Assembly (NCBI GenBank): GCA_964493385.1
Contig: CAZBNW010000067.1
Location: 1-14,466, forward strand
DNA length: 14,466 nucleotides
Source of the DNA: Loki-b32 sp964493385
GTDB lineage: Archaea; Asgardarchaeota; Lokiarchaeia; Sigyniarchaeales; SOKP01
Direction of reading: 5' to 3'
Shown in pieces: positions 8,112 to 14,466 of the stretch. Within the stretch, counting starts at the first letter, position 1. Every line of letters begins with the position of its first letter. Position numbers and translations under genes: made by a program. Under the pieces are notes generated by a model. It was not told where the DNA came from and ran no database searches. It worked only from the letters and a program-made list of their open reading frames with translations.

Positions 8112-10592
8112 TTAGTTTATATCAATATTTAATGAAAGATTATCCTTAAAATGTACAAAAACTTTCCAAAGATTTTCTTTTAGATCTATATTTATATGTC
8201 TAAAATTTGATTTAATGATTTTCCTATTTTGAGGAAGTTTTAAAACAATAAAGCCCTCTCTAATTCCACGTAATTCAAGACTAATTTTTAATTGATTCAA
8301 TTCTTTATTAAACTCAAATTCATTTATTTCACAGCATCCTTGAGCTATATGTAAATTTGAAGAGATTAAAATGGGTATTTTTTTTAATTTTTCACTTACT
8401 GGAATTATAGTTAAATACATACAAGAATGGGGTTTAATTTCTGCCAACTCAAAAACATCATTCTTTTTAAATTCACTTATAATTATTTCATTCCAAAAAT
8501 CATAAACGTAGAAGTCTTTATCATCATCAGATATAGTAGGAATTATCTCTGAAATACTTAATCTTTTTGAGGTTACATTGTTGTTCCAATTTATAATAGC
8601 CACTAGATATCTGTTTCCAATAATTTCTTTTGTTTCTAGCATATAGATTGATGGCAATTCAGATATAAAAGCATCAACCAATATTGGATCATAATCTTTT
8701 GGATTGTAAGGGGGAATAAGAAGTTTTGCATCATTAATTTCTTCTTCAGATAATTTGGACATATCATCTGATATTAATATTTGCCCCCCAGATAATCCAA
8801 AAATAGTCATTTGTAAACGAATTTCATCAATATTTAGTTTTGTATCACTATGTCTAATCATTAAGCAATCGGGGTCATTTATCCAAAAATATTTGTGCAT
8901 AAACGATCTATATAACGTATTTAATAGAGCGGCTTTTAATGAAATTTCAGTTATTCCCCTACCATTCTCAAATTTCTCAACATAGCCAGCATCCCAAAGA
9001 GGAGCTGTATCACAACTTATACGCATAGCATCAACTAATCCTACACACGGTCCTAATGGAGCACCACATCCTAATAGAAATGAATCATCCGTAATTGCTT
9101 CCCTAATTGTCTTTATGCCATTATGAAGTAATTGGGCCCTTGTTAACGTAGGATTTTTATAATTCGCTCCATAAGGTGCTGCAACATGAAGAAAATCAAT
9201 CTTGAAAAAATCTATTAGTGGTTCACTTTTATCATTAATGTTTGAATTAAGGGCATTTAAAAGATTGCTAAAGTATTGACTAAGAAAATCTAATACTTCT
9301 TCATTTGATAAATCAAGGCTGTATTCAAATGATTTCCAATTGAAGAGTACAGGCAATACTTTATTCAATTTTGTTAAAAACCAATTTCGATGATTCTTGA
9401 AAAAGTTAGACCTTCTTATAGCGATAAATGGGGCTGTCCAAATCCCTCCTTTAAAACCTAACTCTTTTATATACCTAAACAACCAAGACAACCCATTAGG
9501 AAATTTTTCATTTATACTAGAAAAATCACCAATTTTAGTGAAATATCCATCATCTAATTGGAAAAAATCAATCGGGATATCTCTTCGCTCTTTAAAAAAT
9601 TCCAAATTTTTAATCATATCTTTCTGTGTAATTTTTGTAAAATAATAGTACCAACTACACCAACCTACTGGAATTTTCTCAATTCGAGACTCTTTTATAT
9701 TTAAATTGACGATTTTAGCATAATCGATTAATCCATAATAACCCTTATTTGCTAATTTAAAACAGATGAATAATTCTTCCGAGGAATCAATAGTACTTTT
9801 ATTAAAATTAATATTGTCCATACAACCAAACGCAGTCAACAATTTTAATTTGTCGTAGTTATCATAATCAAGAATTATTCTTGAAAATTGGACTTTTAAT
9901 GAAACAAAACCTAAAATTAATGAATTTTTTGAGTTTAAATCTGTAATAACAGTACAATATTCACTGTAAAATCGGCCTATTATTTTGTAATCTTGATTAT
10001 CATATATCATTTTTAGAATTTCTGTAGGGGCCCCTTGAGTATCTCTCTGTTCACCGAAAAATAATTCACAGGAAGACCAACTTTGCCATCCATTTTTAAA
10101 CCAAGAAACATTTTGTAGACTTGTTGGGTGTTTTGGTCCAGATAACCATAAAGAACTTTTCTTTATCGTTAATGGAGATATACTGTGAACAGATAATTGA
10201 TTTTGGCTATTATCTTTTATATCAATTAATTTAATCAAGATAAAATCCTTTTGTTCATATAATATAAATTGAATATTAAAAGATACACTAAGATCATTAT
10301 TGTTAAATGAATTGAAAATAATCTTTAATCCGTTTCCTAAAAGATTATCTATTTTTTCAGTTTGACTTCTAAAAGAGAAGTTATTTGAAGCAATTTCTAT
10401 TAAATCTTCTTTATTTTGGGAATGAAAATTTATCACAGAATAGCAATCTCTAATTAGGCATTCCGTTAAATCATTTTTATTGAATCTAATTTCATAATTC
10501 CCTCTGTTTTCTCCTTTTTTATAAAATTTTAATCCGATTAAACCATTGAACACTTCAAATATTTCTTTATTATCTTTAATGATTTCAATCAT
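8112..10592 (-). CDS. Alpha-galactosidase, glycoside hydrolase family 36
   Basis: The 826 residues show the GH36 signature set. An N-terminal beta-sandwich ends in NGWQSWS (168-174). The catalytic barrel starts at VGWCSWYYYF (309-318) and carries FFQLDDGY (343-350) and KGGIWTAPF (381-389). The nucleophile is D466 in FFKIDFLHVAAPYG, and the acid/base is D528 in DAMRISCDTAPLW, preceded by GCGAPLGP. The C-terminal region (about 650-826) is beta-rich. Family members hydrolyse alpha-1,6-galactosides such as melibiose or raffinose with retention of configuration. There is no signal peptide, so the substrate must be taken up or be an internal glycan or glycolipid; no sugar transporter lies in the window. 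It is longer than typical bacterial members of about 720-750 residues, from memory, mostly at the C-terminus. Related activities such as alpha-N-acetylgalactosaminidase cannot be excluded. Base composition matches its neighbours. Confidence 0.9.
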   Translation of the reverse strand: MIEIIKDNKEIFEVFNGLIGLKFYKKGENRGNYEIRFNKNDLTECLIRDCYSVINFHSQNKEDLIEIASNNFSFRSQTEKIDNLLGNGLKIIFNSFNNNDLSVSFNIQFILYEQKDFILIKLIDIKDNSQNQLSVHSISPLTIKKSSLWLSGPKHPTSLQNVSWFKNGWQSWSSCELFFGEQRDTQGAPTEILKMIYDNQDYKIIGRFYSEYCTVITDLNSKNSLILGFVSLKVQFSRIILDYDNYDKLKLLTAFGCMDNINFNKSTIDSSEELFICFKLANKGYYGLIDYAKIVNLNIKESRIEKIPVGWCSWYYYFTKITQKDMIKNLEFFKERRDIPIDFFQLDDGYFTKIGDFSSINEKFPNGLSWLFRYIKELGFKGGIWTAPFIAIRRSNFFKNHRNWFLTKLNKVLPVLFNWKSFEYSLDLSNEEVLDFLSQYFSNLLNALNSNINDKSEPLIDFFKIDFLHVAAPYGANYKNPTLTRAQLLHNGIKTIREAITDDSFLLGCGAPLGPCVGLVDAMRISCDTAPLWDAGYVEKFENGRGITEISLKAALLNTLYRSFMHKYFWINDPDCLMIRHSDTKLNIDEIRLQMTIFGLSGGQILISDDMSKLSEEEINDAKLLIPPYNPKDYDPILVDAFISELPSIYMLETKEIIGNRYLVAIINWNNNVTSKRLSISEIIPTISDDDKDFYVYDFWNEIIISEFKKNDVFELAEIKPHSCMYLTIIPVSEKLKKIPILISSNLHIAQGCCEINEFEFNKELNQLKISLELRGIREGFIVLKLPQNRKIIKSNFRHINIDLKENLWKVFVHFKDNLSLNIDIN

Positions 10593-10684
10593 TATGGATC
10601 ATATCATTTTTTTAATTAGTTTAGCAAATAGTAAGTAAAGTTAACACATTTATGATAAAAAGGGGTTCATTTTAATTATACTGC

Positions 10685-11032
10685 TTAATTAAAGCTGAAG
10701 GGAGGGAATTTTTTTCTATTAGAAAAATTTTCAGCTAAGGCCATTTTTAATTCGTTAAAAGGTTTTAAATTTCCTGAGAATACCATTGTTGTTATTTGAC
10801 TAATTTCAGGATCTAATAATTTTTCAACTTGTTCAATTTTGCCTAAATTACCCTCTGAGAGCATCGAAAGAAAGTAAGCGTTTTGGTGTTTTTTAAAGGT
10901 TAAAAATCGATATTTTTGGAATCCTAATTTCACAGCAATCCATCTAGGTGTTGCACCGGTATTTCCTTGTGTATTTGCAGCGATAGCTTCGATTTTAGCT
11001 GTAAGCATTGATTCCTTCATTTCTTTTTCTTC
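10685..11032 (-). CDS. C-terminal part of a zinc-ribbon protein or separate small protein (cut by gap)
   Basis: On the minus strand the frame is open from the gap edge, reading EEKE and then M at 11020, and ends at TAA 10685-10687. The visible 115 or so residues form a compact alpha/beta domain (for example TPRWIAVKLGFQKYRFLTF, then LDPEISQITTMVFSGNLKPF), with no motif that I can assign. Because the frame runs unbroken into the gap with a charged Lys/Glu stretch, and the gene on the other side runs into the gap on the same strand, I think both are one protein: a zinc ribbon, a charged linker and this domain. If so ATG 11020 is not the start. The alternative is a separate gene of 111 residues starting there. 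A weak T-tract (10658-10666 complement, ACCCCTTTTT) follows the stop. Confidence 0.55.
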   Translation of the reverse strand, partial: EEKEMKESMLTAKIEAIAANTQGNTGATPRWIAVKLGFQKYRFLTFKKHQNAYFLSMLSEGNLGKIEQVEKLLDPEISQITTMVFSGNLKPFNELKMALAENFSNRKKFPPFSFN

Positions 11033-11132
11033 NNNNNNNNNNNNNNNNNNNNNNNNNNNNNNNNNNNNNNNNNNNNNNNNNNNNNNNNNNNNNNNNNNNN
11101 NNNNNNNNNNNNNNNNNNNNNNNNNNNNNNNN
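11033..11132. other. Assembly gap (100 N)
   Basis: Exactly 100 undetermined bases, probably a placeholder of arbitrary length. The flanking protein is Lys/Glu-rich on both sides, so a low-complexity linker may have broken the assembly. Confidence 0.95.
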
Positions 11133-11388
11133 CCAGTGGTTTTTCCTTTACTCTCACTTTACCTTTAAATTTTGAGGAAAGAGTCGTAGCCTTTGTTTCA
11201 AAATCTTTAGGTTGGGGTTTTTCTTCCTTCTCTGTATTTAAATCAAATATTATTGCTAAGAACTTCTTACATTTAGGGCAAAGTTGGTCTTTTGGATAAG
11301 GTTTTGCGATTTTGTATCCACAAAATGGACACTCAACCTCACCCTCTTTTTTATTTGGAGGGAAATATATATTTGAAATTTCCACCAA
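11133..11388 (-). CDS. Zinc-ribbon protein, N-terminal part (cut by gap)
   Basis: The first 40 residues contain a four-cysteine zinc ribbon: C20-PF-C23 and, 13 residues later, C37-PK-C40, with a GYKIAKPYPKD loop between the pairs. After a short hydrophobic strand (FLAIIFDL) a Lys/Glu/Pro-rich linker runs into the gap. No ATG exists; an in-frame TAA lies five codons upstream, so translation must start at TTG 11388 or the adjacent GTG 11385, and I cannot tell which. A TATA-like element sits about 25 bases upstream. Zinc ribbons of this kind bind nucleic acid or protein in many archaeal proteins, so function stays open. It is probably continued by the open frame on the other side of the gap. HisC lies 37 bases upstream on the same strand, so co-transcription is possible. 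Confidence 0.6.
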
Positions 11389-11407
11389 CTCGCCTTTTAA
11401 TTAATTC

Positions 11408-11420
11408 TATATTAAATTAA
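11408..11420 (-). promoter_or_regulatory. TATA-like box, zinc-ribbon gene
   Basis: TTAATTTAATATA on the minus strand is centred about 26 bases before the TTG/GTG start, in the 37-base spacer after hisC. This suggests a near-leaderless transcript of its own. AT-rich context makes it tentative. Confidence 0.3.
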
Positions 11421-11425
11421 TTAGA

Positions 11426-12511
11426 TTATAAGTATTTATTTGCAATTATCTTAAATGCATTTAAGAATTTATTATTATCTTCTTCAGTTCCAATTGTTAT
11501 TCTTATATAATTGTAAAGTCCAGGCTTACTAAAATGGCGAACCAGAATTTTCATATCTTTTAAATCCCATACAAACTTCAATGTTTTAGATTTATCATCA
11601 AATTTTACAAATATGAAATTGGCATCAGAAGGTAAAACGCCAATTCCATTATATTTATCTAATTCTTTAGTAAGTCTTTCTCTTTCTTTTAGAATTTTTT
11701 TATTCTGTTCAAATATCTTCTTATTGTGCCTAATGCATGATAGAGCTGCTATTTGCCCTAGATAATTTATATTATAAGGTAATTTTACTCTATTCATTTC
11801 TTTAATGATTTCAGCATCTGCTAAAGCAAAACCCATTCTTAGAGAAGCAACTGAGAAGCTCTTGGAAAAAGATCGGTATACAATTAAATTTTTTGCTTTT
11901 TTTAATAATGGTAAACATGTTTGGGTAGAGAAATCTGCATAGGCTTCATCGACAACAACAATACCTGGAAAGTTGCCACAAAGTTTCAGTATTGTAGCAT
12001 TTCCAAAAGATTTTCCATTTGGATCATTTGGTGAATTAATAAACATTACTTTTCCTTTAGCTGAAAAAGCGGTATCAGGAATAGAAAAATCTTCATTTAG
12101 TTGAATTTCATTAATTTTAGCATTATAAAGTGTTGCTAAGACTTTATATAGACCATAGCTAGGATAAAATATAATCACTTCATCTCCGGGGTCAATAAAC
12201 ACTTTAAAAATAACATCCAATATCTCATCCGAACCATTGCCAATAAATATAGAATTACGGTTAGTAAGCGTATCCTTATCTCGTAATAAAACATTTAAGA
12301 TTTCTTTGCGCAGCTCAAAAGAAGTTGGATCTGGATAAAGTCTAATTTTTTCATTTACAGCTTTCTTTATATCATTCACTATTTCTGGTATTGGTGGGAA
12401 AGGGTTTTCATTAGTATTTAATATAACCCAATCATCTTCCGTCGGCTGCTCACCAGTTTCATAAGCAGAATATTTCCTTAAATTTTCTCTTATCAATTTA
12501 TTTAATTCCAT
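11426..12511 (-). CDS. hisC: Histidinol-phosphate aminotransferase
   Basis: A fold-type I PLP aminotransferase of 361 residues, the usual HisC length. It moves the amino group between L-glutamate and imidazole-acetol phosphate to give L-histidinol phosphate, a late step of histidine synthesis. Visible motifs are NTNENPFPP at the N-terminus, GNGSDEILD (91-99, cofactor phosphate), NSPNDPNG (159-166, with an asparagine that contacts the ring), VVVDEAYADF with D188 and Y191, SFSKSFS with the Schiff-base lysine K217, R225, and R337 in RITIG, which binds the substrate carboxylate or phosphate. No other his gene is in the window, so the gene stands apart from a his operon; the closely related aromatic or broad-range aminotransferases are the main alternative. 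The ATG at 12511 is preceded by a TATA-like element about 25 bases away and a weak AAGGG. Confidence 0.87.
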   Translation of the reverse strand: MELNKLIRENLRKYSAYETGEQPTEDDWVILNTNENPFPPIPEIVNDIKKAVNEKIRLYPDPTSFELRKEILNVLLRDKDTLTNRNSIFIGNGSDEILDVIFKVFIDPGDEVIIFYPSYGLYKVLATLYNAKINEIQLNEDFSIPDTAFSAKGKVMFINSPNDPNGKSFGNATILKLCGNFPGIVVVDEAYADFSTQTCLPLLKKAKNLIVYRSFSKSFSVASLRMGFALADAEIIKEMNRVKLPYNINYLGQIAALSCIRHNKKIFEQNKKILKERERLTKELDKYNGIGVLPSDANFIFVKFDDKSKTLKFVWDLKDMKILVRHFSKPGLYNYIRITIGTEEDNNKFLNAFKIIANKYL

Positions 12512-12527
12512 TTCTGTACCCTTTTGT

Positions 12528-12543
12528 AAATTTTAAATATATG
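12528..12543 (-). promoter_or_regulatory. TATA-like box, hisC
   Basis: ATATATTTAAAATTTA on the minus strand is centred about 25 bases before the hisC ATG, so the transcript would start near the first codon. It lies in the 216-base divergent region (12512-12727), which otherwise holds only AT-rich promoter-like DNA and a mini-ORF at 12704-12727. Confidence 0.4.
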
Positions 12544-12660
12544 ATTACTTGAATGAATTTCTCATAAAAATAATAATTTAAATATTTGTTTATTAAAATT
12601 TATTCTTTATCTTTTATAACATGATTGAAATTTCTATTTAATAAAACTTCGAAAACTCAA

Positions 12661-12671
12661 TTTTTAAATTT
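12661..12671 (+). promoter_or_regulatory. TATA-like box, gelsolin-like gene
   Basis: TTTTTAAATTT lies about 60 bases before the GTG start, predicting a transcript start near 12692 and a leader of about 35 bases that contains the mini-ORF at 12704. Confidence 0.35.
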
Positions 12672-12727
12672 ATTAAAACTATTTTATTCATAGTAAAAAA
12701 ATCATGAGCATTAGAATTAACAAATAG

Positions 12728-13570
12728 GTGATTAAAACGGCTTCATATGGTCTTATGTTTAATGTCTTAGAAGGCGGAGTAATCGAGCCAATTAAATGGA
12801 GTAAAAACAGTTTTATGCCAGAAACCTCGATTATAGTTTTAGATGAAGGTAGTGAATCAGTTTATTTATGGCACGGTGTTAAGCAAGGATTAGTTGCTCG
12901 AAGAACAGCTCTTAGACAAGCAGAATCTCTAAAAGGACATGGATACACTGTAGGTAAAAGTATAATAGGGCGTGATTTTAAAAACATAAAAGAAATAGAT
13001 GCACGGAAAATAGGAAAAGCTCCAGAAGATACAAAAATGCATGATGAACTTCAAGAAATTTTGGAAAGAAAATTTACAGAGTTAGATAGTTATATTGTCA
13101 CTTTTCAAGTTGGTGTTGTGAAACCTATTGTTGCTGCAAAAGTAGAACCAAAAGCAGAAGCTAAACCGACTCCAACGCCTTCTGTATCAAAACCAGTTAC
13201 AGCAGCAAAACCTGTTTCATCCGCAAAATCTACCGAAGTGGCTTCTGAGTATGAAGCAACTGAACCGATGCCTTTAATTAAACCAGCAGGAAAGCCAGCA
13301 CCAGCTATAAGGGTATCAACAACAGGGCTAATAACTGATGCTAAAGTAGCTTTTGTGTTTAGTGCTATATTAGAACATTACTCTGACATTTGGATTTCAA
13401 AGAAAACAGATGGGAGCTTTGCTGTGGAACAGATGGACGGACCCATTTGCACATTCTCAGTACGCGAAGGAAGTAAATTAACCTTCTCAGCAAATAGCTT
13501 TTCTGGTGTTGATCCGAAAATAAAAACAGCAATTCAAAAGAAATTTATCGAACTCTCAAAATTATTATAA
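12728..13570 (+). CDS. Gelsolin-like domain protein with Pro/Ala/Lys linker
   Basis: The 280 residues form two domains. Residues about 5-128 include SIIVLDEGSESVYLWHG, then a helix (ARRTALRQAESLKG) and a further strand, the pattern of a gelsolin-like fold in which a central strand ending in YVWxG precedes the long helix. A Pro/Ala/Lys/Val linker (about 130-195) joins a C-terminal domain (about 196-280) that begins TTGLITDAKVAFVFSAILEH and ends with an amphipathic helix; I do not recognise it. Gelsolin-like proteins of Asgard archaea bind and regulate actin, so an actin role is possible, but no actin or profilin is in view and the fold also occurs in Sec23/24-type proteins. The start is GTG, directly after a TAG that ends an in-frame 7-residue mini-ORF. 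The next in-frame ATG (12755) would remove nine residues. Confidence 0.75.
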   Translation: MIKTASYGLMFNVLEGGVIEPIKWSKNSFMPETSIIVLDEGSESVYLWHGVKQGLVARRTALRQAESLKGHGYTVGKSIIGRDFKNIKEIDARKIGKAPEDTKMHDELQEILERKFTELDSYIVTFQVGVVKPIVAAKVEPKAEAKPTPTPSVSKPVTAAKPVSSAKSTEVASEYEATEPMPLIKPAGKPAPAIRVSTTGLITDAKVAFVFSAILEHYSDIWISKKTDGSFAVEQMDGPICTFSVREGSKLTFSANSFSGVDPKIKTAIQKKFIELSKLL

Positions 13571-13577
13571 TTTTTTT
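13571..13577 (+). terminator. Oligo-T terminator after gelsolin-like gene
   Basis: Seven T residues directly follow the stop codon, with more T-rich DNA to about 13600. It separates this gene from the DNA ligase 85 bases downstream. Confidence 0.4.
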
Positions 13578-13655
13578 ATTATATTCTTTTTTATTATTTA
13601 TTAGATTTTAAAAGAGTATATCATCTTAATTTCAAAAGAATTCTTATGATTTATT

Positions 13656-14466
13656 ATGAAATTCAATAAGTTATCTCAACTGTTTTCTGAACTTGAAAGC
13701 ACTACAAAAAGGCTTGAAATGATTGATCTATTGTCAAAGTTTTTTTCAGAAATTAAGGAAAAAAAAGATTTTGAAGACTTAGATAAAATTATTTATCTCT
13801 TACAGGGTCAATTAGCACCGAACATCAAGCAATTTCCCAAAATGGGATTGGCTGAAAAGATGATAATCGAAGCATTATCTATACACTCTGGAATAGATGG
13901 TAAAAAAATTAAGGAAGTTTTATTAAAACAGGGGGATATCGGAGCAGCTGCAGAATTAATTTTATCAAAAAAAAAGAAGCAAAAATCTTTATTTGACTAT
14001 AATAAAATTAATGAAAAATCCGGAACTTCGATTGAGATTTCTGAATTATACTCTGAACTAAAGAGAATAGCATTAACCGAAGGTGCCGGATCGCATGATA
14101 TAAAGCTTGGAATATTAAGAGGATTAATGAGAAAATGCTTTCCCTTAGAAACAAAGTATTTGTTGCGAATTATAACATCCACATTGAGAGTGGGGGTTCA
14201 ATCACCTACAATAATCGAGGGTTTAGCTCTAGCTTTCACCGGTTTAAGGGATAATAAAGATTTCATAGAAAGAGCTTATACTTTACATCCAGATCTAGGA
14301 GAAATCTCAAAAATATTAGCAGAGAAAGGTTTAGAAAAGATAAAAGAGATTGATATTGATTATGGAACTCCTATTCTCAGTATGCTAGCATCACGTGAAA
14401 TCTATACTGAATTTCTCAGTAGACTAGGAGCACCCTTTGTTGCAGAACATAAATTAGATGGAGAAA
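13656..14466 (+). CDS. lig: ATP-dependent DNA ligase (3' partial)
   Basis: The window ends inside this gene, so only 270 residues are visible, about the first 45 percent of a typical archaeal or LIG1-type ligase of about 560-600 residues. It covers the helical DNA-binding domain (LGILRGLMRKCF, then TLRVGVQSPTIIEGLALAF) and reaches the start of the adenylation domain: PILSMLAS, then EHKLDGE at 264-270. In this KxDG motif K266 is the lysine that takes AMP from ATP, near the position of the same lysine in Pyrococcus and Sulfolobus ligases. The enzyme seals nicks in replication and repair. The ATG at 13656 is the first in-frame start after a TGA at 13647. A TATA-like ATTTTAAAAG lies about 45-50 bases upstream; no Shine-Dalgarno is seen. 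The gene is not cotranscribed with the gelsolin-like gene on present evidence. Confidence 0.93.
   Translation, partial: MKFNKLSQLFSELESTTKRLEMIDLLSKFFSEIKEKKDFEDLDKIIYLLQGQLAPNIKQFPKMGLAEKMIIEALSIHSGIDGKKIKEVLLKQGDIGAAAELILSKKKKQKSLFDYNKINEKSGTSIEISELYSELKRIALTEGAGSHDIKLGILRGLMRKCFPLETKYLLRIITSTLRVGVQSPTIIEGLALAFTGLRDNKDFIERAYTLHPDLGEISKILAEKGLEKIKEIDIDYGTPILSMLASREIYTEFLSRLGAPFVAEHKLDGE

Noticed and set aside
8102..8115. Perfect palindrome CTAATTTAAATTAG over the GH36 stop codon
   Set aside because: Short and made almost only of A and T, so likely by chance in this DNA; no loop or partner site is seen.
13100..13320. Repeat-like Ala/Pro/Lys codons in the gelsolin-like gene
   Set aside because: The stretch is a flexible low-complexity linker rather than a DNA repeat array; units are not regular.

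Overview
This AT-rich window looks like a fragment of a scaffolded archaeal assembly, most likely from an Asgard (Lokiarchaeia-type) archaeon. The lineage is inferred from gene content, not from a marker tree. The supporting traits are an archaeal-type ATP-dependent DNA ligase, a gelsolin-like domain protein, longin/roadblock-like domains next to or fused to surface proteins, a HEAT/LRR protein, TATA-like boxes about 25 nt ahead of several starts, oligo-T terminators, and frequent TTG/GTG starts with few Shine-Dalgarno sites. Two runs of exactly 100 N (5933-6032 and 11033-11132) are assembly gaps of presumably arbitrary length, and each appears to cut a gene.

Layout: (1) 1-3330, plus strand: the C-terminal part of a large, sequon-rich, Ig-like surface protein with one C-terminal membrane helix and a basic cytosolic tail. 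It overlaps by one base (TAATG) a soluble protein with a longin-like N-terminus and two probable winged-helix regions. (2) 3439-4770, plus: a RuBisCO-family large-subunit protein that keeps the carbamylated-lysine motif but lacks several RuBP-binding residues, so probably a RuBisCO-like (form IV type) enzyme. (3) 4787-5749, minus: a HEAT-like plus leucine-rich-repeat protein, convergent with (2). (4) 5850-8055, plus: a membrane protein with signal peptide, ectodomain, one helix and a cytosolic roadblock/longin-like domain, interrupted by gap 1. (5) 8112-10592, minus: an intracellular GH36 alpha-galactosidase with both catalytic aspartates. (6) 10685-11388, minus: a zinc-ribbon protein broken by gap 2. 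(7) 11426-12511, minus: HisC-type aminotransferase. (8) 12728-13570, plus: a gelsolin-like two-domain protein with a Pro/Ala/Lys linker. (9) 13656 to the window end, plus: an ATP-dependent DNA ligase cut just after its catalytic KxDG motif.

Most genes are separate units with frequent strand switches. The clear exception is the translationally coupled surface-protein/longin pair. The most interesting theme is that the window holds two ways of linking a surface ectodomain to a small-GTPase-regulator-type fold: as two adjacent coupled genes (1-3330) and as one fused transmembrane protein (5850-8055). With the gelsolin-like and LRR proteins this suggests eukaryote-like signalling or cytoskeletal functions, but those roles are inferred from fold resemblance only. 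No tRNA, rRNA, CRISPR array or insertion sequence was seen. No stretch over 300 bases is without a gene; the longest intergenic region is 12512-12727.
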